Origin: Aeropyrum sp.
Lineage (GTDB): Archaea > Thermoproteota > Thermoprotei_A > Sulfolobales > Acidilobaceae
Direction of reading: 5' to 3'
NCBI GenBank assembly: GCA_015521685.1
Contig: WANT01000036.1
Location: forward strand, 1 to 59,451
DNA: 59,451 bases
The translations under genes were made by a program, and so were the position numbers. The notes beneath the pieces were generated by a model. The model was not told the origin of the DNA and searched no databases. It saw nothing but the letters and a program-made list of their open reading frames with translations. This document shows, one piece after another, positions 18,172-26,672 of the stretch (positions are counted from its first letter, which is position 1; each line of letters begins with the position of its first letter).

Positions 18172-19617
18172 TTATCTATTAAGATAAATTCCAGCTGCGA
18201 CGATAGCTGTCGAAAGCACAAGAACCCAGACGCTAAGCGGGACCCCCACAATTGGTGTGGCTGGGCTAACCGCTAAACTACCTGTCTTAAGGGCTGTCAG
18301 GACCGTGGCTAGCGGACCTAATATAATGGATGTAATTGATGCAGAAGCCCTGGGTTTGAACCCTAGCCAGGCTGCGAGAGTTACGGGGGCGAGGCCTAGT
18401 AGCATGACACTACTTATGACAGATAGCTGGACTATGTATCCCACCCTCATCATAGCAAATCCGCCCATTAGAACTGTAAAGAGTACTGCCGCGGCATAGC
18501 CTAGCCTTAGTCTACCGCGCTCACTTAGCCCTAGGAAGTATCCTCCTATGTCTCGTGAAGCGCTACTGGCAAGCGTCAGTATAATGCTGTCTGCTGTTGA
18601 CACGGACGCAGCCACTATGCTCGTAAAGACTATGGCTGCCAGAAGGGGGCTCGCGGCTGCTAGTAGCTGAGGCGTCACTTGATCCCTATCCTCTGGGTTT
18701 ATACCTATGAGCCCGAGCTCCACGCCTGCCCGAGCCACCATTCCTATAGCAACTACTACAACAGTATAGTATAGGCCGAATAGGGCGAAAAGAATTATCA
18801 TCCTCCTGAGGCTCTCCTGGTCCCTGGGAACATAGAGCCTCTGCACCACCTGTGGATTGGTGACCGCGAAGAACGCCCAAGGCGTTATAAACCCTATAAG
18901 CAAGGCGAGATCCCACATGTTGAAGAGGCCCGCGCCTTCCATAGCCTCAAGAACCCTCCCAGCCCCCGCGTCACCCACTAGGAGTGCAACCCATACTAGT
19001 AGAGCAGTAGCTGCAGTCAACATCCACAAGCCCTGGAAGGCGTCGGTAAGCGCTACACCCCTGATCCCGGCGATTAGGCTCCAGGCTATCAGGATCGCGA
19101 GGGCTATGACAACCGCCACCCTATAAGCCATTATAGAGCTTGGGTCGGCTCCTGCAAGCGCTACTATCGTCTCTGCAATACCCTTAAGCTGGGCAGAAGC
19201 GTAGGGTATGAGAGCTACTAGGAATACTACGCTAGCAGCTAGGGCTACGTAAGGAGAGCCAAGAAGATCAGCAAGCATCTCCCCAGGGCTTATCCACCCC
19301 CGGCTTCTGGACATCTTCCAGACTTTGCCTGCGAAGATGGAGAGTAGCACAACAGTCGCTATGAGATAGGCTATCTCAAAGACGAAGCTACCTATACCTG
19401 TGAAGTATGCTAGACCAACAAGACCTACAATCATGAAGCTACTGTACGTAGTGGCTGCATAAGTCATGGCAGAGATAAATCCCCCTAGGTCTCTCCCAGC
19501 TAGATAGAAGCCCTCCTCCCCCTTAGACAAGCGTCTTCTGGCTATCAGCGTTAGTATTGTGCCTATTATGAAGTACGCCAGAAGGGCTCCGACGCTTACG
19601 ATAACTCTATGCTCCAT
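18172..19617 (-). CDS. Sodium:solute symporter (SSS family)
   Basis: A 481-residue protein with about 13 membrane helices. SSS hallmarks: the N-terminal GEEGFYLAGRDLGGFISAMTYAATTYSSFM (helix 1-2, substrate and Na+ site), LIAGIRGVALTDAFQGLWML mid-protein, and ASVSTADSIILTLASSASRDI, the Na+ binding region of helix 8. It imports a small organic solute with Na+; the substrate cannot be told. It lies beside two surface-anchored proteins, one of them a phosphoesterase, so uptake of a hydrolysis product is a possible link. Confidence 0.85.
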   Translation of the reverse strand: MEHRVIVSVGALLAYFIIGTILTLIARRRLSKGEEGFYLAGRDLGGFISAMTYAATTYSSFMIVGLVGLAYFTGIGSFVFEIAYLIATVVLLSIFAGKVWKMSRSRGWISPGEMLADLLGSPYVALAASVVFLVALIPYASAQLKGIAETIVALAGADPSSIMAYRVAVVIALAILIAWSLIAGIRGVALTDAFQGLWMLTAATALLVWVALLVGDAGAGRVLEAMEGAGLFNMWDLALLIGFITPWAFFAVTNPQVVQRLYVPRDQESLRRMIILFALFGLYYTVVVVAIGMVARAGVELGLIGINPEDRDQVTPQLLAAASPLLAAIVFTSIVAASVSTADSIILTLASSASRDIGGYFLGLSERGRLRLGYAAAVLFTVLMGGFAMMRVGYIVQLSVISSVMLLGLAPVTLAAWLGFKPRASASITSIILGPLATVLTALKTGSLAVSPATPIVGVPLSVWVLVLSTAIVAAGIYLNR

Positions 19618-19772
19618 AATCGGGGTCCTTCATTAGATTTTTTTGACAGGTAGTCCTAAAATAGTTTAGTAAAAACACACCATCAATTACATCTAAAACA
19701 AATAATATGTCAAAAGGCTACTAGCATATGTTAAATAAAAAATTATATTGAGTTTCAGTCTTGGCGTCTAGC

Positions 19773-20984
19773 CTACCTCCTCATTAGGAAGACCGCAGCC
19801 GCGATAGCGGCTAGCACTATTATTATAGCAGCTGCTATGAGAGCCGTGTTAGTCTCTGTGACAGTAGTAGTCTCCACCTGGGTGGTTGTGACTGTCTCGG
19901 TTACAGTCTCGGTCTCCGTTGTAGTCTCAACAATAGTCTCAGTCTTGGTCTTAGTTTCAGTTACGGTTTCGGTCTCAGTGATCACCTTCTCGACAACTAT
20001 GAAGGTTCCTTGGGTGAAGCCCACCATGGTTGAGATGACTTTGCCCACAAACTCCGGGCCGTCGAGAGCAACGCCATAGTATTCTGGAGCTGTCATAGGC
20101 TCGTATCCGCCATACATAGTCTCGCTGCTGGCGAATATCAGAATGTTGTCCTGCATCTCAGCCATCATCAGTGGGAACGGCCCTGTATTGTACTCGTCGT
20201 TGAGCGGGTCGTAGAGTACTGCTGGAAGGCCTCCCGTAGAGAGGTCCTGGTGCTGGACGCTCTTAGAGTTCTCAGTAGTTCTAACGATGACATAGACGTT
20301 ATCCGGCTTCATCTCAGCTTCCTTGATCGGGTTTATAGGAGTCCCGTCCGCAGCTATGACGTATAGGCCTCCAGGCCCGTGGAAGAGGACCTTACCTCCC
20401 TGAGGCAGCCCCTCTTTCAGGAACGAGAAGACGCCCTCTGGGTCTACTATACCCACGACTCTATAGGACCTCTCAGCGTTGCTCTCCTCATCCTCAATAC
20501 TCACATAGTCAATCCTAATGGAGCTGTTGAGGGCTTCGAGGACCTGGTTCACAACTTGCTGAGCTATCTCACTACCCTGAGCTGGATAGTCGCTGTCGCC
20601 CGCAACCCAAATAGCCTTCATCCCCGTGGATGCCCATCCCTGTATCGCCTCTACCTCCGAGTTCTGAAGAAGGCTAGTAGCCTGGCCTATCAGGAGGACA
20701 TCCACATCTCCCAGATTCTCTGGAGTTAGACCGCCGAAGCGGATCTCGTCGAATAGATCTAGTATCTCGGGCGTTATGTTAGCCATCTGAGCTTCATCAA
20801 GGAGTACGGCGACCCAGAAGCATCCTCCGCAGCTCGCTACTATAGTGTCGAGCCCCTCAGTAGCCTGCCCGTGGCTTAGATCAACCGCTATGACTACCTG
20901 GTGCTGCGAAGCCGCCGATATGAAGGCGAAGGAGGAGGCCGCTACGATTAGGGCTAGGAAGAGGGCTAGACTAGCTGCGCGCAT
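19773..20984 (-). CDS. Surface-anchored protein with Thr/Glu/Val-rich stalk
   Basis: A 403-residue protein: signal peptide (1-25, ending ISAASQ), a globular domain (about 28-335), then a low-complexity stalk of repeating TETVTET-type units (about 335-380), and a C-terminal membrane helix with MRR tail. The globular domain begins VVIAVDLSHGQATEGL and contains DVDVLLIGQATSLL, resembling the GATase-like or ThuA-like domains of archaeal extracellular proteins, but without a convincing catalytic Cys, so I call no activity. It is outside the cell. The gene is divergent from the metallophosphoesterase gene, which shares its architecture. Confidence 0.7.
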   Translation of the reverse strand: MRAASLALFLALIVAASSFAFISAASQHQVVIAVDLSHGQATEGLDTIVASCGGCFWVAVLLDEAQMANITPEILDLFDEIRFGGLTPENLGDVDVLLIGQATSLLQNSEVEAIQGWASTGMKAIWVAGDSDYPAQGSEIAQQVVNQVLEALNSSIRIDYVSIEDEESNAERSYRVVGIVDPEGVFSFLKEGLPQGGKVLFHGPGGLYVIAADGTPINPIKEAEMKPDNVYVIVRTTENSKSVQHQDLSTGGLPAVLYDPLNDEYNTGPFPLMMAEMQDNILIFASSETMYGGYEPMTAPEYYGVALDGPEFVGKVISTMVGFTQGTFIVVEKVITETETVTETKTKTETIVETTTETETVTETVTTTQVETTTVTETNTALIAAAIIIVLAAIAAAVFLMRR

Positions 20985-21178
20985 TCACGAACCACCTATG
21001 CCCTGCACGCCGCGCTATTGGTTTCCGGGGTGAGGGTTATAAGATGGGATAGTCCCTCTATTACTCTTTTCTTTAAACACTTGTCTTTCAAATACTGATT
21101 AAAACACGTTTTCCAACCATAGCCATGAATAGGCGTGACACCTCATATTACCCACGTGTCTATAGAAGTCTCTAGACG

Positions 21179-23374
21179 GTGTATAGGAGCTTGAACATAG
21201 CCAACGCTAGACTCTACATGTCCCTCATCATACTAGCCGCCTTCCTCATTAGCGTAGTCCCGCTACAGACCACCCCCATCATATCAGCGCAAGAGCAGGA
21301 GGCCGTATCACCCTTCGACGCGATAATCTCGGCCCTAGAAAGCGACATTAGGATCCTCACACCAACCTGGTCAAAACCCATAGCAGTAACACCTGGGCTT
21401 TCCTTCGAGATTAGTTTGGCAAAGGATGTAAGTATCGCTAGGGCTTTTGGTATACATGTGATAACAGGTGAAGTCCTTAATTTAAACATTGAATCAGTCG
21501 AGAAGATAGGCGACTCCGTATCAATTGTCGATGGAATAGTGGTAGGGGTAACCGCAGTAAAAATAGCCGTGCCTGCGAGTGCAGGCGAAGGTCTTTACAA
21601 TCTTTTCCTTGAGACCTCCGATGGCGAGTTGATGTGGATGCCACGGTCTCTTCTCGTCTATAACTCAAGTCCAGATGAACTGGTATTGTTGCATCTCAGT
21701 GACACCCACCTCGGGGCAACGGACGAAGGCATACTTAACGACTTTAAACATACGAGGTACGTAGCACTAGTAAACACCCTTAGAGACCTCTTGGGCCTAG
21801 ATCTAGTGATAGTTACAGGTGATACAATAGATGTCGGCAACCAGATAGGGGCTTACCGGAACCTCGCATATATAATGAATCAAATGATGGTGCCGACGCT
21901 GATAGTCCCAGGAAACCATAACTGGGCTCAGGTCACGCGTGTCGAAGACTTCCTCCTCCAATTCTACGGAAAATATGTTTATCCAGCGAGACAGTGGAGT
22001 TTCAGGTGGGGGAATTTCCTATTCATAGGCCTAGACTCCCAGTCAACAGGTTTCGTCGAGGATGAGGGCCTCGACTATCTTGAGGACGTCCTTTCCAGGT
22101 ATGAAGGAACAGGCGTTAGATCCATCATAATGTTCCACCACCCGCTTTTCAACAAGTCAGGCACATATAAGGGAGACCCTGAAAGCTTTAGGAACGCCTT
22201 GTACGGGAGCTGGGACTCAGAGTTCGATAAGGCCGAGCGTTTCTTCGAAATAATCAACAGGTATAAGAGCGTTATAGCCGTCTTCTCAGGCCACGTTCAT
22301 CGCGACGCCGATGCAATATACTACCGGAGCGACAATTCTAAGGTGTATTTCATCACCACAACCACGGCCAACCACGGCTATCCTGAAGGGTATTACTGGG
22401 GTGGTAAGATAGTCAAACTAAGATCAAGTGGCGAGGTTGATGTTATAACCCTGGACCGCGAGTACAGGCTTGAAAAGGGTAGCCTAGATACGTCTAAGTT
22501 CAGAGTGTTTTCAGTAACAGGTACAGATGGTAAAGCATTCTCATGGATGATAGACCTCTCTGAGTTCCAGGTTGATTTCTCAAGCCTTGTATTATCATTC
22601 CCACTATCAAAGGCCGTACCCCCAGAGACCTATCTTAATAATATTCTGACAGACGGCCTAGAAGTAGAGAAAATCTCCATCGTCGATGTGGGTCCATATT
22701 ATCTAGCAGTGGGTACTTTCAAAGTAATGAATGATATAGGAAGAGTGACAATATACGCGGAGGAGGATAATATAGCTCCGGAGATTAATGTAACCAGCGT
22801 AGTCCCATCTAAACCCTTCAAGGGCTCTGTAGTGACGATACAATTCACTGTAAGCGACGAAGGCTGGGGGGTAGGCAACATAAATGCCAAACTCCTAACC
22901 ACTGAAGGGGAGGAGGACCTAGACGTATTCATGGGAGTAACACTAGGAACCTATATAATACGCTTCATCGCCTCGCCAGGCCTGGAGGGTGTAAGAATCT
23001 CAGCAACAGACCTAGCAGGCAACACCGTCGAGACGACAATCGATATATCTATACCAGCCCCCCAGACAACCACGACAACAACACCACAGACCGAAACAAC
23101 CACAACAGAAGAGGAGACTGAAACTACGACTATAGAGGAGGAGACACCTCTAACTACTACCTCGCCAGGGGAGGAGACAGCCACTATGACTGAGGAAGTA
23201 GACGAGACTACGGAGATCGAGGAGACGACCCCAGGAGAAATTACTACTCCGACAACAGGTGCCGAAGAAGCTGAAGCTGGAGGCGGAATCGGAGGTCTAG
23301 TGGTGCTTCTAGCTGCTGTAATAGCAGCCCTCATAATACTCGGTACTGCAGTATACGTTAAGTACAAGAGGTAG
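21179..23374 (+). CDS. Surface-anchored calcineurin-like metallophosphoesterase
   Basis: A 731-residue secreted protein. N-terminal signal segment (about 12-38). The metallophosphoesterase motifs are complete: LLHLSDTHLG near 178, VIVTGDTIDVG, VPGNHNW, IIMFHHPLF and VFSGHVHRDAD. A second beta-sandwich-like region follows (about 520-615). Then comes a stalk of Thr and Glu with Pro (TTTTTTPQTETTTTEEE and on), and one C-terminal helix ending YVKYKR. It should hydrolyse phosphate esters outside the cell. GTG start at 21179. Position opposite another stalked protein and near an Na+ symporter suggests nutrient scavenging; that is inference. Confidence 0.85.
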   Translation: MYRSLNIANARLYMSLIILAAFLISVVPLQTTPIISAQEQEAVSPFDAIISALESDIRILTPTWSKPIAVTPGLSFEISLAKDVSIARAFGIHVITGEVLNLNIESVEKIGDSVSIVDGIVVGVTAVKIAVPASAGEGLYNLFLETSDGELMWMPRSLLVYNSSPDELVLLHLSDTHLGATDEGILNDFKHTRYVALVNTLRDLLGLDLVIVTGDTIDVGNQIGAYRNLAYIMNQMMVPTLIVPGNHNWAQVTRVEDFLLQFYGKYVYPARQWSFRWGNFLFIGLDSQSTGFVEDEGLDYLEDVLSRYEGTGVRSIIMFHHPLFNKSGTYKGDPESFRNALYGSWDSEFDKAERFFEIINRYKSVIAVFSGHVHRDADAIYYRSDNSKVYFITTTTANHGYPEGYYWGGKIVKLRSSGEVDVITLDREYRLEKGSLDTSKFRVFSVTGTDGKAFSWMIDLSEFQVDFSSLVLSFPLSKAVPPETYLNNILTDGLEVEKISIVDVGPYYLAVGTFKVMNDIGRVTIYAEEDNIAPEINVTSVVPSKPFKGSVVTIQFTVSDEGWGVGNINAKLLTTEGEEDLDVFMGVTLGTYIIRFIASPGLEGVRISATDLAGNTVETTIDISIPAPQTTTTTTPQTETTTTEEETETTTIEEETPLTTTSPGEETATMTEEVDETTEIEETTPGEITTPTTGAEEAEAGGGIGGLVVLLAAVIAALIILGTAVYVKYKR

Positions 23375-23385
23375 ATAGCAAACTC

Positions 23386-24270
23386 TTAAGTGGGATAGAA
23401 TGCTATGACAACTGCCGCGAACGCCAGAAAAGCTGCTATCCCGTGTTTTTTGCCGGGCTTCTCTTCCTCACCACCAACAAAAGCCGATAGCAAGGCGGTG
23501 TTTACAGGGAACAAGCCGAATAGGACTGAGGCTTCAGGCACGCTTATTAAGTCCAGCGCAGTGTATCTAGAGGCCTGAGCAAAGGCGACAGAAGCACCGC
23601 CCAGGGAGGCTAGTACTATGGCGGACTTACTCCACGAGCCTGTACCGCTGCCTCCGCGTGCTAGGCCTAAGTGGAGCGTAGCAATAGCCAAAGGGTATGC
23701 ACCCACGTATGATGATAGCGCCCCCACCACGGGAGAGCTAGTCATAAATCCCAGCCACCTCACCGCTACAGTTGAGAGGCTGAATATAAGGACAGCAGTG
23801 ACTCCCGACGCTATTGCTAGTAGCCTGCCAACGTTGTGGTAAGGCCTGCCAGAGGGGTTTCGCATTGCAATGTAGCTGGCTACCAGTATGAGAATGAGCG
23901 ATATCATAAGCCTTGTGGTGAGGTCCTCGCCGAGCATGATCCACGCCATAACGCTAGCGGCCAGCGGCGTTGCCGAGACCAGGATAGCCGAGCTAGAAGC
24001 GCCTAGGCCTGCGACAGCTGTGTAGAACAGCAGCCTGCCTAGGTAGAAGTGCAAGACGCCCACAGCCATATACGCAGATACGACAGCAATATCCTCGAGA
24101 GGAGGGTCCATCAATCCGGCCAGAGCCAGTAGTGGTATTCCGACGGTTAGGGATAGGAAGAGATTGCCGTAGGGAGGTATTCCCCTGCCCGTTGCCTTCC
24201 TGACGAGGATATCTGAGATGGCGAACAGAAGACTAGCGAGATACGCAAATACATAGCCCGCGAGGCTCAC
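23386..24270 (-). CDS. DMT-superfamily transporter (EamA type)
   Basis: A 294-residue protein with ten hydrophobic segments in two repeated halves of five, the EamA layout. The first half has LASLLFAISDILVRKATG and ASSSAILVSATPLAASVMAWIMLGEDL; the second half has VPEASVLFGLFPVNTALLSAFVGGEE, the matching repeat end. Such proteins export or import metabolites or amino acids; substrate unknown. It is convergent with the metallophosphoesterase gene with an 11-base gap. Confidence 0.8.
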   Translation of the reverse strand: MSLAGYVFAYLASLLFAISDILVRKATGRGIPPYGNLFLSLTVGIPLLALAGLMDPPLEDIAVVSAYMAVGVLHFYLGRLLFYTAVAGLGASSSAILVSATPLAASVMAWIMLGEDLTTRLMISLILILVASYIAMRNPSGRPYHNVGRLLAIASGVTAVLIFSLSTVAVRWLGFMTSSPVVGALSSYVGAYPLAIATLHLGLARGGSGTGSWSKSAIVLASLGGASVAFAQASRYTALDLISVPEASVLFGLFPVNTALLSAFVGGEEEKPGKKHGIAAFLAFAAVVIAFYPT

Positions 24271-24458
24271 TCAGCTTAACCCCCCGCCCAGCGTTTTAAC
24301 TCTATCTTAGATATATCGGTATTCCATTCCAGCCTAGGGCGATCCGAGGTTCTTAGGTGTGATTGTTAAGGGCAATACGGAGATGGCAAGTAGGGAGCAT
24401 TTAGGGCTGGTAGTGTAAAAATCGGGATAAGTGTGAGGATTGGTAAATACTGCAACGC

Positions 24459-24632
24459 CTAAATTTCCTCTTCTTCTATTTCCTCCTCGTCCTCCCAGAG
24501 CTCCTCCTCTTCATCTAGCTCCTCGAACTCCTCCTCTTCCTCATCTAGAAACTCTTCTTCAACCTCCTCCTCTAGCTCCTCGTCCCAGAACTCCTCCTCC
24601 TCTTCCTCCCTTTGCATGGTTATCTTGGTCAT
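24459..24632 (-). CDS. Hyper-acidic mini-protein, 57 residues
   Basis: Minus-strand ATG at 24632 to TAG at 24461-24459. After MTKITMQR the remaining 49 residues are almost all Glu and Asp, broken at intervals by Phe, Trp, Leu, Val and Ile (blocks such as EEFWDEELEEE and EEEELWEDEEE). A TATA box (ATAAAAATTA, 24671-24680) sits at the right distance, and AGGTGA lies about 10 bases before the ATG. An upstream in-frame stop fixes the start. I do not recognise a family. The regular hydrophobic spacing suggests an acidic helix or a nucleic-acid mimic or chaperone-like role; this is inference only. The Pro-rich frame on the other strand is its shadow. Confidence 0.7.
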   Translation of the reverse strand: MTKITMQREEEEEEFWDEELEEEVEEEFLDEEEEEFEELDEEEELWEDEEEIEEEEI

Positions 24633-24670
24633 GGCAGTCCATCACCTGCCGTTTCCGCGGATCCGCATTC

Positions 24671-24680
24671 TAATTTTTAT
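24671..24680 (-). promoter_or_regulatory. TATA box for the hyper-acidic mini-protein
   Basis: Minus-strand ATAAAAATTA. A transcript would start near 24648, giving a leader of about 16 bases that carries the AGGTGA ribosome site before ATG 24632. Confidence 0.55.
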
Positions 24681-24718
24681 GTTGTCATGGGGCTTTATTC
24701 TGTTAGTGCTGCCCCCCG

Positions 24719-24745
24719 CTATAAAATGGCTTATTGATAAGCCAT
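24719..24745 (+). promoter_or_regulatory. TATA box with overlapping 9-bp inverted repeat (operator-like)
   Basis: CTATAAAAT at 24719-24727 is a TATA-like box for the methyltransferase gene. It runs directly into a perfect inverted repeat, ATGGCTTAT at 24726-24734 and ATAAGCCAT at 24737-24745, with a 2-base centre. A dimeric regulator bound here would block TBP/TFB. Expected transcript start is about 24750, roughly 60 bases before the GTG at 24813. Confidence 0.5.
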
Positions 24746-24812
24746 CACTCAATTAACCCCCCGGTTAGCAGTCATTGGTGGGGGGCGCGGCCAGTATAGA
24801 GGGGTTTCTCCG

Positions 24813-25703
24813 GTGGAAGTCTTCGAGTACGGCAAGCCCGCTGCCATGGCCATACCACACTCTATTCTCGACCAGCTAGCTGGACTCTGCCTAGAGGAAT
24901 CTGGCAATAAAATGTACTTCAGTCTGGGCGATATTAGGTTTAGTGCCGAGTGTGGGGTTCACGGGGAGATCCTAATACGTGCCAATCTTCCCCTCGGATT
25001 CGAGACTCTAGATCTCAAGGTTGAAAGGAGTTTCAGGGGCAGGAGCCAGAGGCGTATGGCTGTTATCTCAGGGCGGGGTATTATCGGTGCTGCTGAGCTC
25101 TATAGGGAGTCGTATTACAAGCTAGTGCCTACTGAGCACTCGACACCCACACTGGAGATTAATGGGATACACATGCATAGGGTTTCTGGAGTAGATCCTA
25201 TCGTGGACGCACGGCTGAAGGTAACCAGGGTTGTTAGGCGTGGGGACAGTGTTCTCGACGTGTGCACAGGCCTCGGATACACGGCTATACAGTCCCTCCG
25301 CCTGGGTGCTGCAAGAGTGTACACTGTGGAGGCTGATGAGAACGTCCTCCTTCTGGCGTCTATTAACCCATGGAGTTTCAGGCTTAGAGATCCTAGGGTG
25401 GTCCAGGTTTTAGGAGACGCTACTCGCGTTGTTGAGTTTTTTGAGAACTCTAAGTTCGATGTTATAATACACGATCCACCAAGACTGATGTCTGAGACCA
25501 GCAGCTTGTACAGCATCGAGCTATATAGAGAGTTCTATCGAGTGTTGAGGAGGGGAGGCCGAGTATTCCATTATACTGGAGAGCCTGGCAGGCTTAGAGG
25601 GAGAAACCTGCCTGGGAGGGTTTCTAGGCTGTTGAGGGAGGCTGGCTTCTCTGAGGTAAGATTCTCCAAGAGGGCTTTAGGCTTGTATGCAGTCAAGATC
25701 TAG
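24813..25703 (+). CDS. Predicted SAM-dependent methyltransferase (COG2521-like)
   Basis: A 296-residue protein. The C-terminal two thirds is a class I methyltransferase: DSVLDVCTGLGYTAIQSLR near 145 (SAM-binding loop), VYTVEADENVLLLA (acidic ribose contact), VVQVLGDATRVV, and VIIHDPPRL near 222 as motif IV, a DPP(R/Y)-type active site used by amino-methylating enzymes. The N-terminal third is a separate beta domain. It fits the archaeal predicted methyltransferase group COG2521, whose substrate I cannot state. It stands about 75 bases before cdvB on the same strand, but cdvB has its own TATA box. Confidence 0.75.
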   Translation: MEVFEYGKPAAMAIPHSILDQLAGLCLEESGNKMYFSLGDIRFSAECGVHGEILIRANLPLGFETLDLKVERSFRGRSQRRMAVISGRGIIGAAELYRESYYKLVPTEHSTPTLEINGIHMHRVSGVDPIVDARLKVTRVVRRGDSVLDVCTGLGYTAIQSLRLGAARVYTVEADENVLLLASINPWSFRLRDPRVVQVLGDATRVVEFFENSKFDVIIHDPPRLMSETSSLYSIELYREFYRVLRRGGRVFHYTGEPGRLRGRNLPGRVSRLLREAGFSEVRFSKRALGLYAVKI

Positions 25704-25778
25704 AGGTATTTATGTGGTCTTACCCACCTTGCCCTGGATTAAATAAGCACTATCTAAATTCTCTGGCGGAAGTATGAG

Positions 25779-26615
25779 GTGAGCAGCCAATTGGTGCTTG
25801 ACATAGTCAGGAGACTAAACCCCTTCACAGGTAGATCGGGGCCCCCACACGCTGGAGGGTTCGGGTTTGGGGGGGAGGAGGCTATAGACTACGACGAAAT
25901 ACTAGCTAGACTACAGCTCACCAAGACAGAAGTCGACAGCATGAGGAACATGGTCCTAAGCGAGATCAGATCGTTCTACGACAAGATGATAGCAGCGGCT
26001 AGAAAGAAGGACATAGACTCTCTACATATACACGCGGCAGAGATAGTCCTAAAGAAGAGGATCCTAAAGGCCCTAACCATGTACTCCAGGCTAATAGAGC
26101 TTGCCATAATCAGGATCCAGGACGCCAGGAACATCGAGAGCCTGGCGAGGGCGCTAGCACCGCTAGAGTTCGCGATGAGGGCTATGGACGAATACCTAGC
26201 TGCGACCAGCCCAGAGATAGCTGCCAGGCTATCTAGCATAGTTCAGACCACAGAGAGGGTGGTCAAGTCAACAAGCATCACGGTCTCCAACATACCCATA
26301 CCCACAGCCCAGCTAGAGCTAGACCCTGAGGTCAAGAGGGAGATCGCTAGGGTACTGGCTGATGTTAGCAGGGAGGTCGACGATCTAGTCCCAGACCCCG
26401 AGAGAGTCGTCTCCCCAAAGCCTAGAGAGGAGGAGCTAGACACTAGGGTCTACGAGCACATAAAGAGAAGCGGTGGCGTCGTTAAGATTGGAAGGCTTGC
26501 AGAGGAGCTTGGGGTCGAGAGAGACGAGATAGTGAGGTCTCTGAGAAGGCTGCAGAGGAAGGGTTTGATAAGGATAGCCAGCAGGGGCGGAGAGGCTTCC
26601 ACCCTATCCAGCTAA
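25779..26615 (+). CDS. cdvB: CdvB, archaeal ESCRT-III division protein
   Basis: A 278-residue protein. Residues about 40-180 form the charged ESCRT-III helical core (VLSEIRSFYDKMIAAARKKD, then IHAAEIVLKKRILKAL). Near 205-215 the Pro-rich PDPERVVSPKP resembles the MIM2 motif that binds the CdvC MIT domain. The last 60 residues form a winged helix (VYEHIKRSGGVVKIGRLAEELG), the CdvB tail that binds CdvA. CdvB polymerises at the division site. GTG start at 25779; a GGATTAAATAAG box about 40 bases ahead. cdvC follows after 57 bases. Confidence 0.92.
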   Translation: MSSQLVLDIVRRLNPFTGRSGPPHAGGFGFGGEEAIDYDEILARLQLTKTEVDSMRNMVLSEIRSFYDKMIAAARKKDIDSLHIHAAEIVLKKRILKALTMYSRLIELAIIRIQDARNIESLARALAPLEFAMRAMDEYLAATSPEIAARLSSIVQTTERVVKSTSITVSNIPIPTAQLELDPEVKREIARVLADVSREVDDLVPDPERVVSPKPREEELDTRVYEHIKRSGGVVKIGRLAEELGVERDEIVRSLRRLQRKGLIRIASRGGEASTLSS

Positions 26616-26672
26616 TCCAGCCTCCCTAAACCACCAAGGGTTCCGCGATATGGTTCTATGGGGGTTTGAGCC

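Noticed and set aside
18340-18365. GGGTTTGAACCC resembles a tRNA T arm on the minus strand.
   Set aside because: Falls within the symporter coding region; no other tRNA arms around it and the stem is incomplete.
24440-24673. Plus-strand Pro/Leu/Arg-rich frame of 77 codons.
   Set aside because: It is the reverse complement of the Glu-rich gene; Pro and Leu come from antisense Glu codons, and it has no promoter of its own.
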